From Glandiceps talaboti (taxonomy: Eukaryota > Hemichordata > Enteropneusta > Spengelidae): 64,000 bases of DNA. Below the pieces are notes generated by a model, which ran no database searches, was not told the origin of the DNA, and worked only from the letters and a program-made list of their open reading frames with translations. Where the stretch lies: the NCBI RefSeq assembly GCF_964340395.1, contig NC_135567.1:20312001-20376000 (forward strand), given 5' to 3'. Below are positions 33,801-44,602 of the stretch, in pieces. The first letter of the stretch is position 1. The number at the start of each line of letters is the position of its first letter. The position numbers and the translations under genes are program-made.

Positions 33801-35119
33801 TTAACAATCTTAGCTAGAACACCAAACTTGTATTTCGAACTTCCTTTTAAATATTTATAACTTAAATCAGCTGACTTGGGCTCAGTTGTACCTGAAAAAT
33901 GGTCAAACAAAGATTTTGTTAAAAACTCGTGCCCGAACATTGACCAATGATGGAAAATGTGGCATTCCACCAATCTATACACAGTGACATCATCACAGAA
34001 GGTGGACAGTTAGATGTACATAACTGACAAGTACTTTCACACCTAAATTTACATATATTGAAGCTAACCTTTTCACACCTCCAGTTTACTCAACACCTCC
34101 ACCAAAATTTGGATCATTCTGCCAGATCCAGTTTGACACTGAAGAAGGACAAGTGATTTGTTCAGAACATTTCTCTTCTCAATCAAAAGTGGAAGAGAAC
34201 TTGTGTATGAATCTTAGTGCTTCCATGATGAACATACATGGTATACTATACAGTTACAGATACATGGTATTATTAACCCTTCCAGTTGCTAACACATACA
34301 AGTGAGATGTTAGTGATAGCCTAGTGTTAGCACTGAGCTAGTCTGGTGTTAACATAGGACTGGTGCAGACATTAACCCTTTCAGTTACTAATACATACTG
34401 GTGAGGTGTTAGTGCTAGCCTAGTGTTAGTATTGGGCTAGTCTGGTGTTAACATAGGACTGGTGCAGACATTAACCCTTCCAGTTGCTAATACATACTGG
34501 TGAGGTGTTAGTGTCAGCCTAGTGTTAGCACTGAGCTAGTCTGGTGTTAACATAGACTGGTGTAGGCATTAACCCTTCCAGTTGGTAACACATACTGTAC
34601 TGTTGAGGTGTTAGTGCCAGCCTAGTGTTAGCACTGAGCTAGTCTGGTGTTAACATAGGACTGGTGTCGATATTAACCCTTCCAGTTGCTAACACATACT
34701 GGTGAGGTGTTAGTGTCAGCCTAGTGTTAGCACTGAGCTAGTCTGGTGTTAACATAGGACTGGTGTAGGCATTAACCCTTCCAGTTGCTATAACACATAC
34801 TGGGGCAGCAATAGTGCCAGCCTAGTGTTAGCACTGAGCTAGTCCAATGTTAACACTGAGCATAGACCCTCCATGAGGGTCTATGCACTGAGCTAGTCCA
34901 ATGTTAGCACTGAGCTAGTCCAATGTTAGCCCAGTATTTGACCTTTGAACTGTGACTATACCTCACAATCTTACCTGATAAGTGTGGAGTTACATGTTTC
35001 TTTTTCTTCCTGTGTGCATCTGACGAATCTCCTGATTTCTCCTTCCTTCTTTCAACACTTGGCAGTGAACGAGCTTTCTTTAAAAATGCCTCTCTTTCTC
35101 TCAGCAGTGCTGCATCCAT
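21829..35119 (-). CDS. GTF2E2: Transcription initiation factor IIE subunit beta
   Basis: Seven minus-strand exons were read: 35119-34975, 33891-33791, 26908-26801, 25992-25807, 24771-24675, 23140-23025 and 21942-21829. Phases agree and the total is 288 aa (human 291). The N-terminus [16 protein letters not shown] matches the vertebrate protein, followed by a Ser/Lys-rich linker. Residues about 64-180 form the winged-helix core ([58 protein letters not shown]). Residues 181-251 carry the second conserved region ([32 protein letters not shown]). The tail is basic, with [10 protein letters not shown] and [16 protein letters not shown] beta recruits TFIIH and helps open promoter DNA in the RNA polymerase II preinitiation complex. 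The coding sequence is 867 bp in 13.3 kb; introns are filled with arrays and mobile elements, and two arrays duplicate splice-site sequence. Confidence 0.96.
21929..22056 (-). repeat. 67-bp tandem duplication covering the GTF2E2 exon-7 acceptor
   Basis: Two copies of a 67-bp unit differ at two or three bases. The downstream copy includes the true acceptor and the first codons of exon 7 (MPQKRKKP). The upstream copy repeats the acceptor and the same first eight codons, but its frame then diverges. Because 67 is not a multiple of three, use of the upstream acceptor would shift the frame. Confidence 0.85.
22163..22580. repeat. CA-rich microsatellite with ACATGTACAC units
   Basis: About 420 bp of (CA)n with regular CATGTACACA interruptions, in the last GTF2E2 intron. 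Frames on both strands (Thr-His or Cys-Val) are artefacts. Confidence 0.95.
22579..22989 (+). repeat. 44-bp minisatellite, about nine copies
   Basis: The unit starts CATCATTTTAGCTGTAATGT and continues CCCATGAGTGAAACACC. Copies are nearly identical, so the array is recent or homogenised. It lies in the last GTF2E2 intron, ending 35 bp from exon 6. Confidence 0.93.
23245..23965 (+). repeat. Minisatellite of about 33 bp carrying GATTGGTTACTTT in each unit
   Basis: About 20 units in GTF2E2 intron 5 read CACCTGATTGGTTACTTT plus a variable linker ending ATCT. Higher-order units of 65 to 100 bp are visible. Most units hold an inverted CCAAT box (TGATTGGTT), matching the NF-Y consensus. Confidence 0.92.
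23985..24490. mobile_element. MITE family B copy with internal triplication
   Basis: It starts near the family's inner left arm and ends with the right terminal sequence CATCCATATGGCCACTT. The inner right arm (TTTGCAATGTAATGACTTAC through AGCCATGGTGAAATTATTT) is present three times as a tandem of about 130 bp. Confidence 0.8.
24497..24670. repeat. AT-rich array TAATTATTTCA
   Basis: About 15 units of 11 bp (ATAATTATTTC with TATTT variants) abut the GTF2E2 exon-5 donor; the last unit ends at the splice site region (24671-24674). Confidence 0.93.
24870..24976 (+). repeat. C-rich short repeat CCCCATTAAA
   Basis: Units of about 19-30 bp (CCCCATTAAATTTTGCTAC and CCCCATTAAAACTGCTGCC) alternate, in GTF2E2 intron 4. 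Confidence 0.85.
25572..25806 (-). repeat. 62-bp minisatellite containing copies of the GTF2E2 exon-4 splice donor
   Basis: Units start near 25596, 25658, 25720 and 25782 (plus-strand coordinates), with a partial unit before. Each holds CTAGTTCTTACTTACC; on the minus strand that is GGTAAGTAAGAAC, the same sequence as the true exon-4 donor at 25801-25806. The array starts exactly at the exon boundary, so three extra consensus-like donors follow at 62-bp steps into the intron. Confidence 0.88.
26076..26235 (+). repeat. About 70-bp tandem repeat, two and a half to three copies
   Basis: Units contain ACCGCCACCTAGTGGTC, CTGTAACTATGAAATTTGTC and ATTCTGATGAGAATA. It lies in GTF2E2 intron 3. The CCACCTAGTGG core is close to the CTCF consensus. 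Confidence 0.8.
26500..26564 (-). repeat. tRNA-like head of a SINE
   Basis: On the minus strand an A-box-like TGGTCGAGTGG is followed about 30 bp later by a B-box-like GGAGTTCAAACCC. This is the layout of an internal RNA polymerase III promoter. The rest does not fold as a standard tRNA by eye, so a tRNA-derived SINE head is more likely than a working tRNA gene. Confidence 0.5.
27101..31766. mobile_element. piggyBac-like DNA transposon, non-autonomous or decayed (4.67 kb)
   Basis: The element is flanked on both sides by TTAA (27097-27100 and 31767-31770). It starts CCCTTTAGTTGCC and ends GGGGTTCAAAGGG, so both ends read CCCTTT inward. TTAA target sites and CCCTTT-like ends are typical of the piggyBac superfamily. 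No long transposase frame survives. A short piece near 28650 ([10 protein letters not shown]) loosely recalls the transposase DNxYTS motif, but this is weak. The right third consists of five tandem units of about 380 bp. It occupies most of GTF2E2 intron 2. Confidence 0.65.
30059..31745 (+). repeat. Five tandem units of about 380 bp inside the piggyBac-like element
   Basis: Each unit has GGCCATTTTGAATAT, AATGAGGTCACATGAC and TTTGCATATTTTTGGGA. Unit landmarks are at 30059, 30439, 30829, 31209 and 31577. Units have diverged in substitutions and small indels, so the amplification is old relative to the other arrays here. Confidence 0.85.
31840..31991. mobile_element. Small hairpin element G containing a family A end
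   Basis: Perfect 31-bp inverted arms (31840-31870 and 31961-31991; GATAATGATGCAATCAAACT at the left) enclose about 90 bp. That middle holds one end of family A (TTAGGCGTAAAAAAAAATTG through GGCTACCCGACCCCACCTAG, 31885-31940). Confidence 0.75.
32065..32815 (+). repeat. 101-bp minisatellite, about seven copies
   Basis: Units contain GATGTACTTTCACTCC, AATAATAAGAAAACTCCATG, ACATAAGTACCAGAGTGGGT and TATAATGACTGCAGTGTTTT. Copies are 95% or more alike by eye. It lies in GTF2E2 intron 2. Confidence 0.93.
33030..33715 (+). repeat. About 57-bp minisatellite, about twelve copies
   Basis: Units read GGTTCCCTACCAGTGTTT, then GTTAAAATCTACCA and GGTTCCCAGGGTGTTTT. Two subtypes (ATCTACCAGGG and ACCTACCACGG) alternate, showing higher-order structure. 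It lies in GTF2E2 intron 2, ending about 75 bp from exon 2. Confidence 0.93.
34268..34930 (+). repeat. About 98-bp minisatellite, about six copies
   Basis: Units contain ATTAACCCTTCCAGTTGCTA, TACTGGTGAGGTGTTAGTG and CTAGTGTTAGCACTGAGCTA. The array ends in shorter 20-25-bp units (GAGCTAGTCCAATGTTA). It fills most of GTF2E2 intron 1, ending about 45 bp from exon 1. Confidence 0.93.
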
Positions 35120-35159
35120 AGCTGTTTACTCCAAGTGTTCTATTGCAAATGAAAAAAGA

Positions 35160-35255
35160 ATTTATTTTTTTATTTTTTTTGTGTGCTGGGAATTGCTCCC
35201 AGGGATTTTCTGATATTCAGACACACACACACAAACTCACACAATGAAAAAGGAA

Positions 35256-35315
<60 letters not shown>

Positions 35316-35392
35316 CTGTGAATTGCTCCCAGTGATGTTCTGTTATTCAGACATACACAATGCTACAGAAAAAGGAATATTAGGGCACAAAA
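35160..35392. repeat. (GT)n microsatellite inside a tandem duplication
   Basis: (GT)n at 35257-35313 is flanked by two copies of a segment containing GAATTGCTCCCAG, TCAGACA and GAAAAAGGAAT. It lies just upstream of the GTF2E2 start codon. Confidence 0.85.
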
Positions 35393-35529
35393 ACAGTTTC
35401 ACCAGCTACACTACACAGGGAACTCGGCTTCCATCTGTCAAAATTTTGCTCTACAGGTAAAACTTTTTTGAATATAGATTAAAGAAAAATAAAAGTTAAT
35501 GACGAACGACTGACTACTGAGTACAAGCT

Positions 35530-37870
35530 CCTTCCTATTGGGTATACATATATGTGCCACCCTTTGGGGTGAGGGTTTTCAACCAGGACCTTTAGTCTAA
35601 AATGGGTACTATATTTATAGAGATAAGGAGTCTAAAATGGGGTCCACTTTACACAATTTTCGATTTTGTTTGGTCTAAAATGGAGTCATGGAAGGAACCA
35701 CCTAATAAATTCTCGACTAGTTCGGAATTTCGAATTTAATTCCTCTAGCTAATTCGTTGGTTGGCATTTATATATCTGTGTATTTTGGTCTACAATGAGG
35801 TCTTCTAAAAATTTGGTCTAAAATGGGGTATTGGTTTTTGGTCAATATGGGTCTAAAATGGGGACTCTGAGGTTGGCAGCCGATTTGCTGCACGCCCCTA
35901 TCACTGTACCAGACCTAGCCAGTGGTACCCCCCCCCTCCCCCTGACAAAGTAAATTTTATGTTTGTAAATGTGTCTTGTGCGGAAGATATAATATACTAG
36001 TTCTGGAAATATATGCTCGAAACACACAGTACAGTTATACGCTCCAAAAATTCCGACACGGCTCTGTCGGCTGTCCCACTCAGACTTGTTAGAGTTCACG
36101 GAGCGTGTACTGCACGTGTCCAGAACGTATTATTTTGGAGAATGTTTTGGTAATTGGGAAGAAACATTTGGTGACAGTTCAGAAATAAGCTGTATGCGCC
36201 TCCAATTTGGTCAAACGCTTGTAAAGCTTAATATGAGGGAAACTAAAGTCTCACCTTGTATATATATAATACTATCGTTGGACAAATGTACCACGTTCGT
36301 TACTTTGAGACACTAATTTTGCATAAATAAACTTTTTCGTAGCCCTCGTCAGGTGCTTGCTTTCAGCTGGCTGCGCTGCTGCAAGGTTAATGTTATAGCG
36401 GCGAAGTACGGCTAAGTTCGTCCGCAGGTCAATAATATAGTGCGCGTATCACGGGTTTATCAGGATCGATTTTGATGATGTACAGTAGAAGAAATTAATA
36501 TATCCGTTAAAGTGACATAAATGTGATAGTAGTAGTAAGTAGTAGTAGTAATACTGGCGTTCATTAACAACTTTCAGAAATCACATACACAAAAGATAGT
36601 CGGAGTGATATATACGTTCACATTAGTCGTCTGACAAAGAGGGCGTCCTGCCGATGGCTACATACTGATCGATGTTTTGAGATGCGTTTTGAGCCTAATA
36701 GTATTATTAAAAAATTTGCCGTTTACACAGTACGAAATCGTAACCAGCATTCTGGGTTTTCTCGTATACAGATGATTGGCCACCGTATGATTGGGAGGCA
36801 TGGTTATTTGAATTCTGATACGTTGACGTATGACACCGTGATCACGGATTAGCAGCAATATTGTACATAGCTTTGTTTTCATTTAGAATACTTTTTTAAA
36901 TTTTTTTTTTTTTATATTTTATTTTGTGGAACTCAACATTTTCGTTTTTACTTTTTACTTTTTATGGGGTTTGGTTCTAGCGGAGGACCGAGAGTGACAC
37001 AGCAATATATACTGTTACAGTATGATCTATAGTACAATGTACTAATGTAATGACACTCTCAGAACTTGACAGAATGGCAGAGTGATGTGATTTATTCAAA
37101 CACATGATAATTCCCAGAGGTTACAAAGATCAAAGACTGGTCCCATCTTGTGATTGGTCAGAAGTTGACTAGGCATATAACCCTGTCACAGACAAGGTGG
37201 ATCGCACAATGACACACAAGATAATATATATATAAACGAACTTGGTGAACGCATAAGTCAAAAGCCCTCCCCTCCCCCTATTTATTTATTTCGAAATATA
37301 GTGGTAGAAATAATAACTGGTTTGCGAGAATGTGTCAGCTGTGATGTACATAGTCCTGCTTGCAGGTGGTACACGCGTTCCTCTCAAAAAGAAGGAGGGA
37401 GGGGGGGTCGCTCAAAAAGAAGGAAGGGACGAATACTTAGTATGTAATTAGGACTATGATGTCTGGTACACAAACTTCTGTCAACATGTCGTCTAGTGAA
37501 AGTATGTCATCTATTTCAAACTCTCAGACATGCAAATAAGTTGCTTCCGGCCTCTTTACAAATGTTATGACCTGAGGGCAGCTAGGATAGTTAGCACATG
37601 ATACCATGTTTACATTGTAACACGTGGTACGTGGTCTGCACGAAACATTTACAGAGGTTCCTTGATCGAAGGAACCGTGGTTTAACTCTATTACTAGAAT
37701 TACTGTAGTTTATATATTGACTAGTTTGTTTTAAATCCGTGACAAATTTTGTCACGGATTGTTTTAGCACCAATCCAATGAAGAAATGTAGTTTTCTTGA
37801 TGGATGCAATAAAGATTCTATTCCATTCATGTGGTCGTTTTTTCTGAATAATTCGGAGACTTTATTATAT
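35530..37870. other. Intergenic stretch upstream of GTF2E2, no gene recognised
   Basis: A loose repeat of GGTCTAAAATGGGG words occurs at 35595-35870. A C-rich run is at about 35929-35942, and a short duplicated AAAAAGAAGGA segment at about 37385-37428. A dispersed CCTGCTTGCAGG-type word is near 37355. Open frames here are short and show no family resemblance. Confidence 0.4.
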
Positions 37871-37876
37871 TCTGTT

Positions 37877-38205
37877 CACAGGCACTTGTTTCCCGAGATA
37901 TGTTTCAGAATACAATAAAATATCAATAATATTGAGAGACTTGGCAAATAATATTTGAAAAGGGTAAAATAACCCGGGTTTCCAGGATCGCGTTAGTCCA
38001 CACACCGCTGAGTGTATATTTCACGATCCTAGAAACCCGTGTTATAATTTATAAATATGCACTTAGCAGTGTGTGTGGACTTACACTGTCATAGAAACCC
38101 GTTTTGTTCTACCTCTTTCATATATTATCGGCCCAAGTATCTCAATATTATTGATATCTTATTTTATTATGAAACAGATTTCGGGCAACAAGTTAAGTGC
38201 CTGTG
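37877..38205. mobile_element. Fold-back MITE family E, copy 2
   Basis: The ends CACAGGCACTTGTTTCCCGA and its reverse complement are present, followed by inner inverted words AATACAATAAAATATCAATA and AACCCG. Spacing and middle differ from copy 1 at 3134-3373; only the terminal blocks are shared. Confidence 0.65.
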
Positions 38206-38847
38206 ATTCTGTCGAGACATTGCAGCACGTACACGTGTCGTGCACGCGTACAATACAATCACTGTGTACAAGAATGTGGATTTATTATTACATGTATGTG
38301 GTTGAATTGTATACGGAACAGTTATAAACTTTTGATAAACTTGATATGTTTTGATTTCATAAATTAGCATAGTCGTTTAAATCAGGTTTAAATACAACCC
38401 ACAGTCTACTGTGACAAACGTTATCTTTCCGGATGTTATTGTAACGATACACTTCCCGCCAAATAACTAACTAGTAAATACTTACGAGGGCGTGTACTTA
38501 ACCCGGGTTTAAAGTAGGACACGGCTAGGCTAGCCTCTAAATTATCTTTTACGAATCAAATCACAGTCTAATCACAGCACGGACTTCTCTGCACTATCTC
38601 TATGGGTCTTGCCAAAGATATGGTGAAGTTTGCATCTTGTCCAAGAACTAACATTGAGTTCAGCCAACGAGGTATTAGACCGTGACAATATTCTTCACTT
38701 CATCAAAGACATCGCAGCCACCCCCTTTACATCCGGTCAACGCCGGTCACACAGTACGTGTCTGTCGATCTTAACCGGCGGGGTTGATCGTCGACCCATC
38801 GCAAGGTTGCTACATACCATCGCTGGACTTTGTCGGTTCTTACCATT

Positions 38848-41800
38848 ATGGGGACCAGACATTCTACTCTGCGTACGCGTACTGTGCCTAAGCGGACCAC
38901 TCTCCCTCGGTTACAGACATTGTTCAACGACTTGGATAAACAATTAACGATGTGTGATTTACGACAACTGAAATCACTTTTAATTCCAAGACAACTTGGT
39001 CGAAGAGATTCTGAGAACTTGAAAAGTGCATGTGAATTATTTAATTACCTGGAAGAACGTGGCTATATTTGTGAGGACAATCTAAGTTTGTTAGTGGACT
39101 TATTCAAAGCTGTCAACCGAGATGATCTGAAGAGTCTTGTAGAAAACTGTTCGATGGATTCTGATACAGGTACATCTATGTTGTATTGTTGTCTGATTTT
39201 TAATGTACACAAACAATATTCATAACACCCCACCCCTTGCCCCCACCCCTAGCCCTACTTGTATGGTGTACGTTGTTTGGTCGTCGAGTGACAGTCAGTC
39301 AGAATTGAGTCACGGATCTGTAGCTACACCCGCCATGCAATCGGGGCTAACCCGCCCCTCCCCCTCCCCCTCTACCTCCTCCATATTTATTAAGAGTAGA
39401 CAAGTTTGCTTATTGTATTGAACTTATTATAATGTAATATTAGTTAGATACACTACACTGTATTTGCTGAATAATTCAGGATCATTTGTTATGTAAAAAC
39501 TAAAATAAGCACGTCTACGCTACACCTAGCCCTGCTTACAGGCGGTGCACGAGTCTAAATTGCTGACTTGACTCTATAGGAGGGACAATTGTCAGAATCG
39601 AGTCCCGGATTACTCCGTATGCAAGCAGGACTACGCTACACCATGGAAGTATGACCCACGTGGGTCATACTTCCATGCATATGGCAACACTAAAGTCTTG
39701 TTTATATTATAATGACACATCCACACGTACGTTGGTTAGTCCCGCTTGCATACGGAGTATTAAAGTCGTCCATTGAGCGAAACGCATGTACCGTATGCAA
39801 GCAGCTAGCAGGACTACACATTGGTATGTTGGGGTGAGAGAGAACGGAACTGACATCATTTTCATCAATGGTAAACAAACAGCCAATCAAAACGTACCGA
39901 TATGACATATTAATCACGTGTTTCCTGACTTAATGTAGTCAATTTTATTCATGACGTAAACAATTATACTGACAGGGGATTCCCCCAGTATGCCGGTAGA
40001 GTATGGTGTCCAATCCATGACAAAATTACAACTCCTCATTTTGCTATTCGTATTTCAATTTTACAACTCAAATATCTATTTTTCTGTTCTATATTCCATT
40101 TTACAATTCGTCATTCCAAAACTGAATGCAATTAAACAACTGAACTTTCATTTCTGCATGAAATTTTACAACTCAACTTTCCATTTTTTAATTTTGTATT
40201 CTATTTTCCATGTTTAATTCTGTATTCTATTGTACAGTTCGACATTCGATTACTCTGCTTCCTGTTTCATTCGACTACTCATTCTTCTAAACCCAATTTC
40301 ACAGTTACACATTTGTAGAATTCTTTCATTCTGGGCGCTGGTCTCTGGTGAGACACATTTATGTATGTATGTATGTATGTATGTATGTATGTATGTATGT
40401 ATGTGTGTGTATGTATGTATGTATGTATGTATGTATGTATGTATGTATGTGTGTGTATGTATGTATGTATGTATGTATGTGTGTATGTATGTATGTATGC
40501 ATGTGTGTGTATGTGTGTGTGTTTTAAGGGAGTGGTTATGTGTCTGTGTCTGTATGTTTCTGTGTCTTTGAGTCTGTCTGTCTGTCTGTCTGTGTCTGTG
40601 CCTATGTCTGTGTCTGTCTGCATATGCGTCTGTCTATCTGTCTGTGTAGGGGTTTAGTTTATGTATATCATCAGGTGTGAAAGTGCTTATCATGTCTTCC
40701 TCAAATTGATGTAAAAACTATCTTTTGGAGAAGACAGACACATTTCTCTTTTCTCGTTTTAGACCGTGACATCCAAGCAGCAAAAAAGTGTCAAGAATGG
40801 TTGAATTTCCATTACAAAGAGAAGATGCATTATACCTGCCCAGTACCCTGGTATGCAGGTGGATTTAAACTACCCTTTCTTGATGTATACACACAACTGG
40901 ACTTAGTCAAGAGAAGCCCTAGAGGCTTTGAATCCAGAGATGCTGACTTTCGTACAGCCTTTCAAACTAATGAGATGAATCGACGAATCTTGATTGAAGG
41001 GCAGCCAGGAGTTGGCAAAAGTTCATTCTGTAGAAAGATAGGAATGGATTGCGCCAGAAGTACAGAACCAATGTTAGAAAAATATGAATTGATAATTGTT
41101 TTAGAGTTAAGACAAATGGTAGAGAGTGGGGACTTAATTAAGGCGATATTTGATCAATTATTGCCAAATAATTCAGGGGTTAATAAGAGTGACCTGCACA
41201 GTTACATTATAGAAAATCAAAGTAAGGTTTTGATTGTGTTAGACGGCTTTGATGAACTTAAAGAAGCATTAAGGGGTGAAGTTATGAATTTGGTTAAAGG
41301 GAGGTATTTGCCTTTAGCTACTGTAATTATTTCATCCAGGAGTACAGAAAGACATCAACTTATTGAATGGATGGACCTGCACTATATTATCAAAGGGTTT
41401 AGTCAGGAAAAGATAGAAGATTGCGTTAGGAGGTATTTCACACCTAATGATGATAATGCCTGTGATCTCATCAGTATAATATATGCTGATCAAAGTATAA
41501 GTGCTTTAGCAAAGAATCCACTTAATACATTGTTATTATGCTTACTCTGGGAAGACAATAAGGGTGACCTGCCCAGCAGACAATCAGAGTTATATACTCA
41601 ATTAGTGATGAGTATAATGTATCGTCACTGTGTCAAACAGGGTGTGGATGTACCAGAGGATGGGGGATTCCCCTTAGAATATAAGGAAGCATTTATCAAA
41701 CTAGGTGAAATGGCATTCAATGGTCTCACTAATGACAAAGTAATGTTTGAGCGGAAAGATTTTGAAGAAGCAGGAATAGCGAAAGATAGTGATTTGTTTA

Positions 41801-43455
41801 AGTTGGGGTTGCTAAACCAGGAATATAGTATTGCCAGACTCCAACCACATAAATTCTGGGTGTTTACACACAAGTCTTTCCAAGAGTACATGGCTGCGTA
41901 CTATCTGGTGCAAACAAATCAAGTAAATGATGCAAAATTACTGCAAGCTATCATAACAAATACTAAACTACACAATGTGTGTCTGTTTGTGGCTGGGATG
42001 CTTGGCTTTGAGGGAGATATGCTTTTCACTGCATTTAGTGAAGTTCTAGGCACCATTGAAGAAACACACACCTTTGCTCAGATCTTTCATCTTGCTCTCA
42101 GCAGTTTACATGAATGTGGACATCCGGAACTATTTGTCCATATACTTGCCGGCAAGATCATGCGCAGTAATGCAATAGACTTAGGGAAATACATACCATC
42201 TATCAGTGACAGCTGCATATCTGGACTAATCCATTTAATCAGGTACTGCAATAACAATGCTGGCAGAAGTTCTGTAAGATTAACTAATTTGCATATCATA
42301 TCAACTGCAGCCTCTGAGCAACTCATTAATATCTTGATGGGATCTAGTCATCTTGAATCACTTGGTTTGGCAGTATCAAGTGATCAACAGGATGAACTAA
42401 TGGCAGTGCTTAAAGCAAACCCACAATTATCAAACTTACAGCTAAGTATTCATTGTGATGACGAATTGTTGAGATTCATGGAATTTTCAGGTGGTATCCT
42501 GTCCAATGCTAGGAATCTCTACTCCTTCATTGCTTCATTGTCTCCAATTTGTAGCCACTTAGATATTGTCAAATACTGTGCTAATGCTACAAGGTATCGC
42601 TCTGTGTTTCATCTTAACGATACCCTCCTGTATTTATCCTTATGTGGTTACTATAGGAACGAGATACTATTTGCCAGCATTGGAGGACACATAGCCTGGC
42701 ATAGCACCCTTAGATCTCTCGCAATCGTTTTTTGCACTAATGCTTTATTAGCAGACAGGAGGGGCATACTAGGAAAGATCCTCAAACAAAATACTAGGTT
42801 GAGGGCGCTGTACTTTGGTACAGAAGTAATTGGCAATGCTTCATCAGATGATAGGTTTAGACAGAGGTTTAACCATCTGCTTTGCCAATGGGAGAGTCGA
42901 TTATCAGCCGCTGAGATAAAACAGCGAAAACGTGCAAGTTCAATGTTTTATGAGTCCATACAGCAAAACCAAGGGTTGAAAGTGCTTTGCATTGAACACA
43001 TAGGTGATGATAATGATTTGATATCTGTGTGTAATAGTATCAAATGTAATCATTCCATGTCTGTAGTCATCCTGATAGCAGAGCACATAGCTACCACAGT
43101 TGCTACAACAATGTATGCAATGTTGAAAGAGAACAAGGCTATAGCTATATTGGGAGTTGTTAGTGAGGAAAACTTCTGTGCTATGGATGAGATAGTTACA
43201 CAGCAAGCAATATTTAAGAAAAAGAAATTTGCAATGGCTGGTGAACCAACAGCAAACCAGAATGGACTGAGCCAGTTCAATCAAGTCCAGTATTCCATGG
43301 CGGAATTACTAAACATTGTTGCCATGGAAACCAAAGACGATGCACTATATCATCATGCTGTCATGCCTAGATTACAGAGTCAACTGTTGGACAAGACATT
43401 TCCAGCAATACAGAGGATGGGTTATTATGTAAATGTGTGGGAAAGACACATGTAA
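38848..43455 (+). CDS. DED-NACHT protein (NLR-like receptor or adaptor ATPase)
   Basis: Two exons, 38848-39169 and 40763-43455, join in phase to give 1004 aa. The start is the first ATG of the frame (MGTRHSTLRT). Residues about 21-101 are a death effector domain with the RxDL motif (NRDDL, about 90-94). Residues about 183-345 are a NACHT domain: Walker A GQPGVGKS (187-194), Walker B LIVLDGFDEL (264-273) and a sensor-like IISSRSTE. Helical and winged-helix regions follow, with FTHKSFQEYMAAYYL near 375. The last 500 residues include irregular leucine-rich stretches but no regular LRR array that I can read. By family knowledge, NACHT ATPases oligomerise on ligand sensing and DEDs recruit caspase-8/FADD-type partners; the ligand here is unknown. 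The intron holds a palindrome and a microsatellite. Confidence 0.88.
39505..39825. repeat. Dispersed repeat containing CCGTATGCAAGCAGGACTA
   Basis: Words such as GAATCGAGTCCCGGATTA, CCGTATGCAAGCAGGACTA and the inverse AGTCCCGCTTGCATACGG recur within the NLR intron. Related words occur near 37355 and 59670-59700. It surrounds the perfect palindrome at 39642. Confidence 0.5.
39642..39677. repeat. Perfect 36-bp palindrome
   Basis: The sequence reads identically on both strands around the centre CCCACGTGGG; the half-site is CATGGAAGTATGACCCAC. There is no spacer. It lies in the DED-NACHT intron. Confidence 0.95.
40361..40640. repeat. (GTAT)n followed by (GTCT)n microsatellite
   Basis: The GTAT array at 40361-40525 and the CTGT/GTCT-rich tract at 40540-40640 lie in the DED-NACHT intron, ending about 120 bp from the acceptor of the NACHT exon. 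Confidence 0.95.
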
Positions 43456-43615
43456 TTGTCATGGAAACGTCATAGCAACAAACATGTGACTTATCAAGCG
43501 AGGAAACATTTGCACAACTAAATGGTGGGTGGGGGGGGGGGTATGAAGCAAATGTGATTCTTTACTTATGCCACCCAAGTGTGTTATACGATATGTAAAT
43601 GATATGTTTAAAAGT

Positions 43616-44076
43616 GGCACAAGCTGAGTTTATCAGCTTTTTACTCAGGTACATGTAAAAATACTTCAAATAAAACTATTCCAGTATAATGTTAATGTCA
43701 ATGTATGTCTTCTACAACATTACAATTTGTGTTCTGACATTGTTAGAACTGTTGATTGCGTAGTATGAATTTCCTGAACATGTTTTGATACATATGGTAA
43801 ATTATGTGATGGGATCATATACTGGTTAATACCAGGTTTGAGTTCAGTCAATTGTAAGTGATGGTCAAATATGCTTCAGTAAATAGACACTAGAGGAATA
43901 CTAATTATATAAATGACATCATTGGATCATTTATGAGTTATATCTTGATACCAGGTTTGAGTTCAGTCAATTGCAAGTGATGGTAAAGTGTACTTCAGTA
44001 AGTACAATACTATGAGTACCTTTCAAATGTGTAGTAAAAACTACTTCTAAATGCATATAAACTCAGCTCATATCCC
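43616..44076 (-). mobile_element. Dispersed repeat family I, copy 2
   Basis: The reverse complement matches much of 20332-21130, including TTGACTGAACTCAAACCTGG twice, CTCTAGTGTCTATTTACTGA, and the end GGCACAAGCTGAGTTTATC. It lacks the 22-bp units. It starts 160 bp past the DED-NACHT stop codon, and an AATAAA inside it (43669-43674) could serve as that gene's poly(A) signal. Confidence 0.65.
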
Positions 44077-44602
44077 TTTGATAGATTAGAAACAAACACT
44101 TTTTTTACACATTGTGACATTTGAAACCAGTCAAATTTTGTGTATTGCCAGTTAATATTCATATTTATATACAATAAAAAACGTTAAGTACATTTACTGG
44201 TTCATCAGCATGTTGTCTGTGTCTATCTTCATCCGTTTTTGTTTGTTTGTGTGTTTTTTGTTGTTATATTCTATCAACATCAAGAATAAGTGGAGGTCAG
44301 TCGACTAAATGTGCAATGAAGATCAAGAGAGGATGTCAATCTGCTACTACGCCCTCTAGTGGCAGCGAATGAACAACGCTAGAGGTTCGATTTTAGTCGA
44401 AAGCTTTCGTGAACGCTATCGAAATTTGCAGATGTCTGAAATTACTTTACAACAGTACAACTTTCACGATGTCAGTTTAGGTGAACTGCAGATCTCAATC
44501 AACTTTAATTAAAACTTTTGTATCTAACAATAACTTCGCGAGGTACAATAACTTGAGAAAGACGAAAATCTCACGTACGCCTTGCTATTAACCTTGTCTT
44601 GC

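Noticed and set aside
38630-38947. 105-aa frame overlapping the first exon of the DED-NACHT gene
   Set aside because: It has no ATG start, is in another frame, and the overlapping DED frame has clear domain motifs and a fitting splice junction.
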